Shown one piece after another: positions 43,750 to 56,212 of a DNA stretch of 64,000 nt (the stretch's first letter is position 1; the number at the start of each line of letters is the position of its first letter). The DNA comes from Strigops habroptila. Taxonomy: Eukaryota; Chordata; Aves; Psittaciformes; Psittacidae. The position numbers were made by a program, and so were the translations under genes. Below the pieces are notes generated by a model. It did no database searches, was not told the origin of the DNA, and was given only the letters and a program-made list of their open reading frames with translations. Where the stretch lies: the NCBI RefSeq assembly GCF_004027225.2, contig NC_044301.2, forward strand, positions 24,693,448-24,757,447. The letters run 5' to 3'.

Positions 43750-44453
43750 TGTTCTGCTGACAGGCAGGGTACGCCCCAAAATGACCACACACTAGCTGTA
43801 TAACATGCACAGTTTATTAAACAAGCACACTAAAGCAAACAAGCACACTAATGTGAATCAGGTAAATATCTCTATATATACAGTAAATAAGTACAATGAA
43901 GCAAATCAGAGATATAAGTAAAGTACCAAGGAAAATTAGCAATGCATCAAATCATTACTGCATAGAGAGAACAGAGATTAAGAAGAAATACATCACGAAT
44001 TACCACTGAATCATCATCCAGGCCCACACTTCCAGCTGGGAAGCCCCGTTGCAGCTGATGCCAGGAGTCTCAGGTAATTGGGAAAATTCCTACGTGGTGC
44101 ATCCACCCATAGGTGAGGCTTTGGATTTGGCCACAAGAGGGTCCCACTTTTATACCCTTAGAAAAACAACCGGCTTTATGCCAGATCTCTAATTGTTTAC
44201 TCGTGGGCCCATGCACTTTCTCATGATCTCACTGTTGTTCACGCCAAGAGCGTTGGCCAGGTACCTCGGTGTGGCCAAGTATGAAGGTCATAGAACAGCT
44301 GCACGCCTATGTTTTCCTGCCTCTTTCCGACAAACAGTCACGATGAACATAAACATATATACGCTACCTAATGCACTTTGACAAAAACATACTTTGTTGT
44401 GTCTCTCAGTCATGAGAGGGAATCAACTCTCATCTAGGTTCCCATCCATTACA
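43750..44453 (-). mobile_element. Solo LTR with 5-bp target duplication
   Basis: A 704-bp segment with TG...CA ends (+ strand tgttctgctgacagg to cccatccattaca) between perfect caagg repeats (43745-43749 and 44454-44458). On the minus strand a TATAAAA box lies near 44150 and AATAAA near 43811, in the right order for an LTR. It matches none of the other LTRs here. A 5-bp duplication suits class III or some class I ERVs. Confidence 0.8.
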
Positions 44454-44458
44454 CAAGG

Positions 44459-47400
44459 TAACAGATAAATCATTACTATAGACAGAACTATTGAATTCCA
44501 TTCCAGTACTTGGGCACATTTCACACAACTATGGAGAGTTACCAGGATATAACATCAATTCAAAACATAGACCATGCTTTCTGGCAGTCTCTTCACTGCA
44601 GCAGATGTTTGTCAATAAACAGAAAATTAACTGTGCCTCTATGGCATTTCATTATCTGGAGCTGAAGAATACCACTAAATACTTCACATTTATATAGATT
44701 AATCTATTCTCCCTTACTGTCTAATATCCATCACAATCTAATCTCCACTGGCAAGACCTCTCCATTTCCCTGATGGGATGGGTGCATACTATTAACATGA
44801 ACAGGTTTCATCTGCATCACAGTACTGGTGGCTATTTTCAAATGCACTTTTAGTTTATCAAAATGCGAGATTCTCTTGTTTATTAGGGGGAGAAACCATT
44901 GACCTAGAATTAAACACAACAGCATTGCATTATGGATAAAAGAGGGATGTTCTTTTCTTCCTTCCTGTTTGTATGGCACTTTAAAATAACTCGGTCTTCA
45001 TGCTGACTTTGGGGAAGGGAGAGTTAAAGTGAAGGCCCCCTCCTCCCCCCCAAGTGCTTCAGAACAGCAGATACCCATTTCAACATAAATGTGGTACATA
45101 AAATTCTTATTGTGCATATGCTCAGTGTTGCTTTTGTAGCTCTTAATCTTGAAGGAACACTGTGATAATTTAGCCTGATCTCCTTAAATGTCCCCTCAAA
45201 TTTCAGCCACTGATTACTACATCTATCACGGTCACTTTTAGACAGGCAACAACCCTTGATTTAAAGGCTATAAACAACGGAAAATTTACCACATCCAATG
45301 ACTGTCTTTTTAAGTAGTTCTGTTTCCACAATGCCATGAATGGCAGCTTATTTTTCATCCAACATGAAGGATATGAGGAAGCCACAGGACATGACTGGGT
45401 TCCAAATCATGCTGTTTACGAACTATGTGCAAACACACAAACCCTGGTAGCTGAGTGCCTATCCAAAGCCCTGCATCAGACCTCCAGAGCTCGAGAATTA
45501 TGCTGTTTATACATACATGTGCACCAGAATTTCATATCCAATACAGAATATGCTTTCACCGAATTTGTCCATAACTCTCTTTACTCTTCAAAATTGACTG
45601 TAGTTGTGTTTCTTAAAATGTGCTTCACATTAAATTAGAATAAATTAAATAAGGGAACTACTATTATTTTATTTTTGTTTTTTAAGTGTTTCTAACATAT
45701 TACTGTGTCCATCTTTTCTGGCAAAGACACATGTGAAGCCTGGATTTGCCAACCTCCGGGGAGACTCAGAGTCAACAAAATGATTCCTCACGAGAGGAAG
45801 AAGTAAAACGAACCTCTGGCACTATTGCATGTGATTGACAGGTAGTGGAATAAATAACTTTAAAACAGACAGACTGTCAATTACTCCATATTAATCCATG
45901 TTCACTTTATCAGTTAAATCATTTGCCCACAGCAAAACCTACTTCTAACCTTCCAAGGCTTCTGACGCAAAGGAATACAATGCATGAGAAATAATACAGC
46001 TTACAAAAAAATTGATTTACACTTTTTTCCCCTTATAACTATTTGGGAAGTCAGCAGCATTTTCTTTCCAAAGTCTCTACACCAGATTTACTCTAAAAAA
46101 CAACAACAAAAAGCTGTTTTCTTTAAGTGCATTATAGCCAAGCAACAGAGACAGACAAGCAATTTCCTGAAGAGCTGAGCACAAATACAAATACAGCCTA
46201 TTGGAATGGGTTTCGTCAGTCTAAATATTTTCAATCAAAGCAGCTCTGTATGCAATTAAAAAAAAAATCAGAATAAATCTAAATATTTTAACATCAGGCA
46301 ACCTCCATTCTAAAAAAAAAAAAAAAAGAAAAATGACATGTTCTTAAACATCAACTGGATAGCAACAGGAAACCACAGGGGAAAACTCGCTGGAATTCAG
46401 ACAATGGGATCATGTTTCTCAACACACATTTTTTGAAATTAAAACCTATTAGTCTTGCATCTCTAAACCAAGGAGTAGTTCAAGAGCTTTAAGTAACAAC
46501 ACCACCACTTTCTACATCAAGGCACATTATAAACATGAACTAATTAATCCATGGGGTACCTCTCGGGGCTGGGGAGTCTGGGCTGCTACAGGAAGAGGCA
46601 CCAGGTCCAGAACGCCACCTTCTCTGAAGAACTGCAGAGCAACCACAGGCATCTGCTAATCCCTCCCCCTCAGACTCATATGGTGAGCAACAGGCAGGGC
46701 AGGGTAGAAGAAAGTATGACCATACTCCTCATAATTATGGAGCTTCTTAATTTTGGTGCAATTATGGACAGCTAGTGGTAGATTACTAGTGCTAGTCCAA
46801 AAGCCAGCAGCTTTCCAGTCCAGCAGCACTGAAGAATCTAGCTGGTGTCATGACTGCCTTCACAGAATGCATAGGAACAAGAAAATACAGTCACTCTTTC
46901 AGAAAGACAAGGTCCAAGTACTCAGCAGAGTTATTGATAGAAATTACACAATTATTTATTGGACTTCCCTCCAGAAAACACAATAGGAACTTCTGCACTC
47001 GCAGCAGTATGTTCTACCTTATTACAGGAGACATTCCCAAATGGATAAGGCAATCAACCCAGCATGCAACACTGTGGCCCAACATAGCAATTAGCTTTTC
47101 CTTATTTCAGTAAAACTTTAACCCATCTGTATCAAGGATCCGCTCAGAGGCATGTGATTACACCACTGTGTCACGGGACATTGGTAACTCCTTACGTTGT
47201 TTTTTCTCTTTGGTGAAGCACAACAAGCTGGAATGCTGTTACACAACTGCGTATGCTAAAATCCCTGGCCTTTTATCTCAAAGTTCCTTAAACATGTTTA
47301 TTCTCCCCTCAGAAGCATTTAAACTCAGCCAAAATCTTTGTGCTTCGCCATGCTATGACAGAGCATCTTCAGTTTAAGCTGTCCAACCATATTCAGAGGT

Positions 47401-48068
47401 TTTGATATACAATTCAACTTATTCATGTGAAGACAGAATGTTTATTTTGAGATAGAGAACAAAAGACAAAATCTCAAGAAAAAACCCACTAAAGAATTTT
47501 CCAATGTTTCCATTCTTCCTTCATGAAATTACCTTCTTCTATGACATTATCTCCAAGGGAGATGTGCAAGCAACTTTGTTTTCATGAATAAGCACTGTGA
47601 TTGCCAGTTTTAGCCACAGTGAATCAAATCTGAACCAGCGTGAGAACAGAACCAATCCAACCTCACCGAATAAATCACCATCAGACTTAAGAACACTCTA
47701 ACTCTAGCCTTCATCTAGTCCATACAAAACTAATCAATCACCACAGCACTCAATGTAATACAGGTAGCAATATTATTATACTACTCCCTTACAATGTTCC
47801 TCTTCAGAAAGAGGGAGGATAAAAAGAGAAAACTCTGCATGCTACATGGAAGAGAGTAGTACAAAAGCATAAAGCAGAATATAAAACTGAAGTGGAGGCT
47901 CTGCCTCTCATTCTGAAAATATTATTCAAGTGATATTTCTGTGAAGGACAGAGTCACAAACTGGGCCTGTTACACTCTACCCTTTATACTCATCTTCCCA
48001 CTCAGTTCCTAAATTGACCCTCAGTCTTGCAAATGAAACACATTGAAATGACCATCAGGGAAAAGCAG
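44459..48068. other. Unrecognised intergenic sequence
   Basis: AT-rich DNA without coding homology. There is an A-run at 46313-46327. Short open frames in this stretch look random. Confidence 0.6.
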
Positions 48069-48269
48069 TTATGTTTGTAAACTTTTGCTTGGTCTTTGCC
48101 ATGAAGACAGACCAAAAGCATCCCACCCTTGATTTAGCTGCAAGTCTTTCTTTAAATCTTTCAATTTCTGGATACTCTTATGAATCAATTCTGAGTGGTC
48201 GCTTAGATTTATGCAACACATCCCATCAAAATCCTCGCACCCATGTTTAAATAACACAGACACAATCAC
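48069..48269 (-). pseudogene. env: B2 env transmembrane fragment
   Basis: About 66 codons with KHGCEDFDGMCCINLSDHSE, a CX6CC motif in the same context as in B1 and C, followed by a helix (IQKLKDLKKDLQL). Anchor and tail are missing. The piece is cut off at 48069. Confidence 0.82.
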
Positions 48270-48399
48270 GCTCTTGCTCAGCCTCCTCCATGTGCATGCA
48301 CCTGCTCATTAGTTTTATCAAATGTGCAAGGCCCCCCAACTGCTCTACTGACTGAGCTAGCCATTAAAAAGTTCAAGAAGAATGTGGCTTTCCATAGTC

Positions 48400-48475
48400 T
48401 ATCTTGTGGGGAGTCTTGATCCCAGTTCCCCCTTTCCTTTTTTTTTTTTTAGTTAACATGTCTTTGAGGGAGCCT
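48400..48475 (-). pseudogene. B2 integrase scrap fused to gag
   Basis: The minus strand reads SLKDMLTKKKK, similar to the LKTMLTKQK text after the catalytic Glu in the B1 integrase. It joins gag directly at about 48475, so most of gag and pol is deleted. A 12-base A-run occurs here (RC of 48439-48450). Confidence 0.55.
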
Positions 48476-49185
48476 GGTGTGGCCGATAGACAACTGGGCA
48501 TGCCACCGCTACCCCCATGTCCCCTCGGTTAAGAGCTTCCTGCCTGCAGTCCTGCCATCGGTCCTCCAAACCCCACCCCTGCTTCCCTGTAAATGTCTGC
48601 ACCTCAGCAGGAGGAGGAAACAAGTCCGGCTCCTTCTCCGGATCTACAAAACCAGGATCAAAGGGGTCCGTAGGGTCATTAGGATCATCAGGGTTATCAG
48701 GGTCATCACCCGACTCAGCTGTTTCCGATAGAGGCGCTTGCGCCACGAGGATCGTCGTGGTCAGCAGTGAGGACTGCGATGACAAAGGATGCGCAGACGG
48801 GGAGACAGAAGGGGGGGTGGGGGGGGCAGCTGGTGATGAGGCTCTCTCACGAGCATCAGTAGCTTCCTTAGACGTGACGGCATCAGAGGCAGCGCTGGTC
48901 TGTACCTGGCGAAGAGTGGCCAGGATCTGCCACCAGGTTGCCAAATGCTTCCCTGCTGTGGGGTCCCCGTTTGAAGCAGCATCATGCAGCCATTTACCAA
49001 CAGCTTGCCAAGCGGGGATTTGGAAAGTGCCACCAGCTGGAAAATCAGGCACTTTATCACGGATTCATTCTATCAAAGTCACAAGTTGCGGACCTGATAC
49101 AGGCTGATGCTGAGTTTCAAGCAGATGGCGCATTACTTCCAGACTGCGCTGCTGATCTCGGGATAACTGTGATGGTGTTCCCCAT
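48453..49185 (-). pseudogene. gag: B2 gag N-terminal half, broken
   Basis: A candidate start ATG GGG lies at 49185. Frame changes and a TGA near 49065 interrupt the first 40 codons, then a long stretch is open: AWQAVGKWLHDAASNGD, TWWQILATLRQV, a Pro-rich segment, an Asp/Pro run (GDDPDNPDDPNDPTDPFDPG), DPEKEPDLFPPP and VVYRPHQ. The layout matches B1 gag. It ends at the deletion junction with the integrase scrap. Confidence 0.82.
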
Positions 49186-49240
49186 CATGTTCTCAGCCGC
49201 TTACCTTCTGTCCTGCAGAATGGTAATTATGGTGCACCTT

Positions 49241-49415
49241 GAGCTTCCTTTCAGCTCTGTCTCTCGAGCTTCCTTTCAGCTCTGTCTCTTGAGCTTCCTT
49301 TCAGCTCCGACTCTCGAGCTTCCTTTCAGCTCTGTCTCTCGAGCTTCCTTTCAGCTCCATCTCTTGAGCTTCCTTTCAGCTCCATCTCTCGAGCTTCCTT
49401 TCAGCTCCATTCATT
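49241..49415 (-). repeat. 25-bp tandem repeat, seven units, in the B2 leader
   Basis: Units start at 49241, 49266, 49291, 49316, 49341, 49366 and 49391 (+ strand gagcttcctttcagctc followed by a variable tail). They lie between the primer site and gag, where retroviral packaging and dimer signals usually are. Many units hold CTCGAG at the junction. Confidence 0.92.
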
Positions 49416-49458
49416 CAGCTGAGCTATGCCACCGGTACAGCCGTTGCTGTCTCTTTAA

Positions 49459-49476
49459 GTCCTGTTTCAGGCGCCA
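49459..49476 (-). other. Primer-binding site of B2
   Basis: The minus strand reads TGGCGCCTGAAACAGGAC, two bases from the LTR. It begins TGGCGCC as Lys-tRNA sites do, but the exact tRNA is uncertain. Confidence 0.65.
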
Positions 49477-49478
49477 TT

Positions 49479-49845
49479 TGTGGCATATGAAGGCACAGAC
49501 TCAAAGCATCTTCATGCAGTGAATCACTTTATTGCCTATTGCTCTAGCTTTTATATCATTCTAGCAAAGCTATCTTTAGCCTATTGCTCTAACTCTTATA
49601 CCAAGCTATTTTATCACATCATGTTTAGTTCCTGGTTTACAGTTTTGTTTTTTCAACATTCTTTGTCGTTTCACAAACAGTCCCCAAATAACCAGTTCCT
49701 TATCTTTCTGTTCTCCTGCTTCTGTCCACCTGGGTTGCTCTGCTTGATTGCACAATGTACTTTGTTTCTTCTTTAACTCTTTCTTCTCCAGCCAAGCAGT
49801 TACTTCTCTTTGGCAATAATCAAATAGTTTCCATCCTCTCCCACA
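49479..49845 (-). mobile_element. 5' LTR of B2
   Basis: A 367-bp LTR with TG...CA ends (+ strand tgtggcatatgaagg to ctctcccaca). AATAAA on the minus strand (RC of + 49528-49533) precedes the R/U5 border at about 49513. The copy inside B1 matches it up to that border. Confidence 0.88.
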
Positions 49846-51329
49846 GAGCAAGACATAAAACAAGGAAGAGACAAAACAAGCTTATTAGAACCATTTGGAG
49901 GGTTTTGGCTTCCTCCCTTCTCTCATTTTTGAAGCTTGAATGTACATAAAAACATTGTGAAAATCATTTCCCTGAGGCATTCTTGCTCTATGGCCACAAA
50001 TAGCAATTCAGCAAGCACAGAGTGAGGTTTCAGAGATTTCATTCCATATCTCATGGCCTAAACTGTGTTTTAGCTTGTTTGTAGTATTTATCACTGTGGT
50101 GAGAATACTGTTTTTAAAGAAAAGGCAAACTCTGCTATTTACATAGAAAACACATTTCCCTGCCTACTGAAACACAAGCTCTTAAGAAGAGTGTTTTTTG
50201 AAATGTAGGTATAATAAAGCAGTGTTCAGTAGATTTCAGATATTCATGGCAGCACATTTTCATTCAGAGGTTCTTTGTTTTGCTTTATCATTCTTGACAT
50301 TTCATATAGCACATTATGAGCTTTTTCAGAGGAACAGCGCTTTTACTGGAACAGCACTTTTACCAGAACAGCAAATTGCAGGGCCGGGAGAGGTTGATGC
50401 TAAACATCATTAAAAGATCTTCCTTTCCAAAATAAGAAATGAATGCAAAGGCATAAAATCATCTGGAAGCACAAATCCTTTAGAAAAACATCAAAAATAA
50501 ATGAGGGATATTCTGATTTTTTACAAGAAAGTTACCTGTGCACCTGTCTGTTAGCTCTACTTACTGTAGAGGTCTTCAGTGGTCAGATGAAACACTGCAT
50601 GGTGATTTAACAAGACAGTATATATAGTTTAGAAAACTTTCCAGATTCCTGTCATTTATATGTTGAAAGACTGACATGGCTAGAGCATAGGTTTCCAAGA
50701 CCAATTCCAAGGAGTTCTAAGCCCGCATACCAAAATCGAAATCAGATTTTATTTAAAATACAGGCATGAATATTCACTTTTGTAGCAACACCAAGATTAA
50801 CATTACTTTTAAATCCTGATAATGGCAGCTTCTGGAAATGATTTGTTGCTCTGCCTCTCCAGACCATTTGGTGACTGCTTTGATATATAAATTGTTAGCA
50901 GATCTATACACTCAGAAATTCTTTAGAGCAAAAGCTGTGCTTCTTGTTTGATTTTGTAACTGTCAGAGGCATCTCCCAAATATCAATACATTTTAAACTA
51001 GATTTATGTTGGGGTAAATCTCCACAAATCTCCACAAGGTCTTTTTTGGTTTGTTTTTGTGGAGTTTTATCTCTCTCTCTCTCTCAGTTTCTCCCTATTT
51101 ACTGCCACTTTTCCATTTCCACAACAGTGTTGCACTGTATTTATTTGTGACTTCTTTCATGGATCATATGATCCATTTTTATGTCACAAATCCTTTCAAA
51201 TTACCTTCCTTTGTTCAATTAACATACTTTATCTTATGTTCACTTTCTGCCAAAATCCCTAGGCTGTTCAAATGTTCTTCACTCCACATGTTTTGTTTGT
51301 AGACAGCAATGAAGCCAGCAGTTTCACAG
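49846..51329. other. Unrecognised intergenic sequence
   Basis: No gene or repeat family was recognised, apart from a short CT run near 51068-51086. Confidence 0.6.
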
Positions 51330-51460
51330 CATCACACAATGGTTTGGGTTGGAAGGGAGCTCAAAGCTCATCTAGTTCTAACCCCCTGCCACAGGCAGGG
51401 ACACCTTCCACTAGACCAGGTTGCTCAAAGCCCCATCCAGCCTGGCCTTGAACACTTCAA
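51330..51460 (-). mobile_element. Short CR1 3' fragment
   Basis: The + strand text 'atggtttgggttggaaggg', 'caccttccactagaccagg' and 'cctggccttgaacacttca' is the CR1 3' end on the minus strand, about 130 bp, close to the copy at 8409. Confidence 0.88.
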
Positions 51461-52416
51461 TCAAGTTAATAAATCCTTGAGTAATTAGTTGACATAAAGT
51501 GTCTATACTGAACCACTGGACTACCAGAGTGAGGACTGGCACCACATAATTTAGCCTTCCAAAAATCCCAGATCCTTAGTTTTGGAAACTCTTATATATA
51601 CCTAATGCTTCCTGATAAAGCAGCCTGATCCTCTTCCTGCTGAAATCAGTGACAGAATTGCCACTGACCTCAATAAGAACAAGGTTCCAACACCACTAAC
51701 CCAGAGCTTTATTATTTCCAGTTGTTTTGGGTACAAATCACAGGCATTAAGAAATGTGTCTCCACCTCAAAATTAAATCCTTTGGGTGTGCAGCAGTAGA
51801 TAAAACCACTTTGCAGAGAAATAGCACTTTCTGTTTCAATGCATTTTACAATTGATTATGCCTTGCAATCCCTTCAGTAAGATAACTGCATTGTACTACA
51901 GACTGGAAAACCAGCACAGAGTCATTTGCCCAGTGAAGCATGGGTGAAATTCCAACACCCAGCCCCTGCGGGTCCATGCCCCTCTGCTGCTGGGAAGAAG
52001 TAAGCTCACAAGTCTCTGTAACTAATCACCATTTCTCTTCACAAGAACTGAGCTACAGCTCCATAATCCTTCATTAACATATGCATCTGTGCTCTGATTC
52101 CATAGAAGAAAAAGAGGTTATTGTTTTACTGTTCAAGGCCTGATCCCGGTCTGTTGAACCTGCCTGACATATCAGTGTCCAAAAGCTTCTCCAAGCCAGC
52201 TGGGTAGAGCTTAGGCAGTGTTTCTAATCCTAAAGCACATTTCCAGACTCAAACCTTCTTTGAAATAAGGCATTCCAACACTTAGGCATCTGAAATTTCC
52301 CTGTTACACGAATGCACTTCCTCAGAGCTTCCCCTGCCTTTTGGCTTGCCACCAACTTTGGCTACAGTCAGCAGAAAAAGCAGAATATTTATTCTTAATT
52401 CACAACTAGCAGCAGG
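51461..52416. other. Unrecognised intergenic sequence
   Basis: No gene or repeat recognised. Confidence 0.6.
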
Positions 52417-52983
52417 TCCCTGGAAAAAATGAAGTTATATCAAGCCTTTTCCTTAGCATTCGCTCCTTTTTTGTAAGGCTGTCATTGTTTCCAACAGTCC
52501 AATAACTAAAGTATAATATAAAACTACCACTACTACTACTAATAATAATAAGGGAAGTAACAAGAGAAGAGAATATAAAACTAAAAAGGGAAGGGAAAAA
52601 AAACCACAGCAATAAACAGCAGTGATGAACAATGTAATTGCTCACTACCTGCCGACCAATACCCAGCCCAAACCAAGCAGTGACCTGGGCCTTCCAGGTA
52701 ACTCCCCCCAGTTTATATAGTGGGCATGACATGCTGCGGTATGGAATACCCCTTTGGCTAGTTTGGGTCAGGTGTCCTGTCTCTGCTCCCTCCTGTCTTC
52801 TTGTGCCCCTCCTCACCGGCAGAGCATGAAAGACTGAAAAATCCTTGATCAGAGTAAGCATTACCTAGCAACAACTACAACATCGGTGTGTTATCAGCAT
52901 TGTTCTCAGACTAAAGCCAAAACACAGCACTGCACCAGCTACTAGGAAGGAGAAAAATAACTGTTACAGCCTAACCCAGGACA
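52417..52983 (-). mobile_element. Partial family A LTR
   Basis: It matches the long LTR variant at 22357-23140 from 'agttatatcaagcc' to the U3 end (cctaacccaggaca). The U5 side is missing. No partner LTR or internal sequence adjoins it. Confidence 0.85.
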
Positions 52984-53790
52984 GATGCATAGCAGAACCA
53001 GGCCTGCATCTGCTAAACAAGTTAGGAGCCATTCATGAAGCACACAGAACTCTGCTGCTGTCTGGAGGAAAGCTGATGGCAAAACCAACAGGCACATTCA
53101 CGTGGGGTTGTGGTATAATTTTAGTCTTCACTAAAATAGACAAAATGCCTGACTGTACTGAGAGAATCTCTGTGCAGGAGCTTGTGTTTAAAGTGGAGCT
53201 CCCAATGTAGGAACTGACTGTGGCAAGACACCTACTAAAACCCTTTGGCTTTTGAGTTGATCAAAAACAGTGAAAAGGCCATAGGCCTTGTCTGGTGATT
53301 AGGAAAGGATCAGGGCAGACTCAAATTGCACTTAAACAGAGTAAGCCAGATAAAGCTTTTCTCCCCCAAAATCCAACCTGCATCTCTTCCAAGCTCCGCC
53401 TGTTGCCCAGTCGTGCTCCTGCTTGCCTTACAGTTGCCAGTAATGAAGTAGAACTGGTGCTACCCTCAAGGACAACTCTGCCTCTGCAGATATCAGCGGT
53501 GAGGACAGGGTGGAGGTGAATTGCGTAAGTTGTTAGAGGCAAGATAATATCAAAATAATTAAGCTAAGTGTAGCCATGCTTTCCAACAGCTCCCTCCTAC
53601 CACAGGCCATCAAGTAATCACACACTGGGCAAGGGGCCAGCAAGTCTGAATCTCTGCAACCAAAGACCACTGAAAGTGCTGAAAGACAACATAAAGGTGT
53701 TTTTGTTTTAGCAGAGTCAGCCCCAGAATTCCATTCAGATTGTTGAAAGCACCTCAAGAGTCATGGACTTGTCTTATTATTTACGGGATA
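52984..53790. other. Unrecognised intergenic sequence
   Basis: No gene or repeat recognised; short frames look random. Confidence 0.6.
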
Positions 53791-55393
53791 TAGAATCATA
53801 GAATCATAGAATAGTAAGGGTTGGAAAGGACCTTAAGATCATCTAGTTCCAACCCCCCTGCCATGGGCAGGGACACCTCGCACTAAACCATGTGGGCCAA
53901 GGCTCTGTCCAACCTGGCCTTGAACACCGCCAGGGATGGAGCATCCACAACCTCCCTGGGCAACCCATTCCAGTGCTTCACCACCCTCACTGTCAAGAAC
54001 TTCCTCCTTATATCTAATCTAAACTTCCCCTCTTTAAGTTTGAAGCCATTACACCTTGTCCTACCACTACAGTCCCTAAGGAAGAGTCCCTCCCCAGCAT
54101 CCTTACAGACCCCCTTCAGATATTTGAAGGCTGCTATGAGGTCTCCACACAGCCTTCTCTTCTCCAGGCTGAACAGCCCCAACTCTCTCAGCCTGTCTTC
54201 ATACGGGAGGTGCTCCAGCCCTCTTATCATCCTTGTGGCCCTCCTCTGGACTCGCTCCAACAGCTCCATGTCCTCCTTATGTTGAGGACACCAGACCTGT
54301 GCACAGTACTCCAAGGGAGGTCTCACAAGAGCAGAGTAGAGGGGCAGGATCACCTCCTTCGACCTGCTGGTCACGCTTCTTTTGATGCAGCCCAGGATAT
54401 GGTTGGCTTTCTGGGCTGCGAGCGCACACTGCTGGCTCATGTTCAGTTTCTCATCAACCAACACCCCCAAGTCCTTCTCCTCAGGGCTGCTCTGAATCTC
54501 TTCTCTGCCCAACCTGTAGCTGTGCCTGGGATTGCCCTGACCCAGGTGTAGGACCTTACACTTGGCTTGGTTAAACTTGATAAGGTTGGCATCAGCCCAC
54601 CTCTCAAGCATGTCCAGGTCCCTCTGGATGGCATCCCTTCCCTCCAGCATATCAACCGAACCACACAGCTTGGTGTCGTCGGCAAACTTGCTGAGGGCAC
54701 ACTCAATCCCACTGTCCATGTCGCCGACAAAGATGTTGAACAGGACCGGTCCCAACACCGATCCCTGAGGGACACCACTCGTTACAGGTTTCCAACTGGA
54801 CATCGAGCCATTTACCACAACTCTTTGAGTGCGGCCATCGAGCCAGTTCTTTATCCACCGAGTGGTCCATCTATCAAATTGATGTCTCTACAATTTTGAG
54901 ACAAGGATGTCGTGCGGGATGGTGTCGAACGCTTTGCACAAGTCCAGGTAGATGATGTCAACTGCTCTGCCCCTGTCCATCGGTTCCGTGGCTCCATCAT
55001 AGAAGGCCACCAAATTGGTCAGGCAGGATTTGCCCTTAGTGAAGCCATGTTGGCTGTCACCAACCACCTTGTTGTTTTTCATGTGCCTTAGCATGTTTTC
55101 CAGGAGAATCTGCTCCAAGATTCTGCCAGGCACAGAGGTGAGGCTGACTGGTCTGTAGTTCCCCGGGTCTTCCACCTTCCCCTTCTTGAAAATGGGGGTT
55201 ATATTACCCTTCTTCCAGTCATCGGGAACTTCACCCGACTGCCACGATTTTTCAAATATGATGGACAGTGGTTTAGCAACTTCATTCGCCAGCTCCTTCA
55301 GGACCCACAGATGGGTTTCATCAGGTCCCATGGACTTGTGCACGTTCAGGTTCTTAAGATGGTCTCGAACCTGATCCTCTCCTACAGTGGGCC
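53791..55393 (-). mobile_element. 5'-truncated CR1 LINE
   Basis: It has the reversed CR1 tail at 53791 and a clear match to the copy at 33087-37290 until 55393, where it breaks off ('cctacagtgggcc'). About 1.6 kb. Confidence 0.92.
53883..55393 (-). pseudogene. CR1 ORF2 RT part with one stop
   Basis: From right to left: [53 protein letters not shown], a TAG at 54888-54890, then in the same frame [28 protein letters not shown] with both catalytic aspartates, and the C-terminal domain to 53883. The endonuclease and the start of RT are missing through 5' truncation, so the copy is inactive. It is the least decayed RT core of the CR1s here. Confidence 0.9.
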
Positions 55394-55639
55394 ATATATT
55401 CCATATATTCCATGTATTGGAAGTCACATCGTTTGAGGCTCTTAAACTCAGTTGAACAATGTATTAACACCTTGAGCAAATGCCTCAGTGCATTGCTAGA
55501 GACCGTGGGCATTTATTTATTTTTCATATTAAGACACGGAGCGAAAACATCCTTCAGAGGCCATACAATGCCAAAATTATTAAGAATTTGTTCTAACACT
55601 GACAGCTTAAAAATTGCATGGGCTGGGGTGTGGAACTTC
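55394..55639. other. Unrecognised sequence
   Basis: A short flank with 'ccatatattccatatattcc' next to the CR1 break; nothing else seen. Confidence 0.5.
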
Positions 55640-56212
55640 TGTCGTGGTTTAAGCCCAGCCGGTAACTCAGAACCATGCAGCCGCTTGCTCACTCCCCCCC
55701 TTCTTCCTCCCCCCACTCCCGGAGGGATGGGGAGGAGAATTGAAAGAATGTAACTTCCACAGGTTGAGATAAGAACAGTCCGGTAACTAAGGTATAATAC
55801 GAAACTGCTACTGCTACCACCAATAATAATGGTGATAAGGGGAATAAAAAAGGGAGAGAACACAACTGCTCACCACCCACCGACCGACACCCAACCCGAC
55901 CCGAGCAGCGATCAGGGCCTTCCAGATAACTCCCCCCAGTTTATATAGTGGGCATGATGTGCTGTGGTATGGATTACCCCTTTGGCTAGTTTGGATCAGG
56001 TGTCCTGTCTCTGCTTCCTCATGGCTTCCCGTGCCCCTCCTCCCTGGCAGAGCATGAGACTGAAAAAGTCCTTGATCGGGGTAAACATTACTTGGCAACA
56101 ACTGAAAACATCAGCGTGTTATCAGCATTGTTCTCAGACTAAAGTTGAAAACACAGCACTGCACCAGCTACTAAGAAGGAGCAAAATAACTGTTACTGCT
56201 GAACCCAGGACA
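55640..56212 (-). mobile_element. Family A LTR, apparently solo
   Basis: A 573-bp inverted LTR (tgtcgtggtttaagcc to gaacccaggaca). No primer site follows on the left and no target duplication is visible (acttc versus atgtt). It may be the 3' LTR of the copy at 57705, but 1.5 kb of unrelated sequence lies between. Confidence 0.85.

Larger units (their letters stand above)
48069..49845 (-). mobile_element. Provirus remnant B2 (class II-type ERV)
   Basis: Minus-strand remnant with one LTR (5', at the right), primer site, leader repeats, part of gag, an integrase scrap and an env transmembrane scrap. No 3' LTR is found on the left. It is a relative of B1 and C by its gag and its CX6CC text. Confidence 0.85.

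Noticed and set aside
46313..46327. A-run as the tail of a processed retrocopy
   Set aside because: No cDNA-like sequence, poly(A) signal or duplication adjoins it.
48517..49522. Long plus-strand frames across B2 gag and leader
   Set aside because: Antisense to recognisable gag; the length comes from the Asp/Pro-rich run and the 25-bp repeat.
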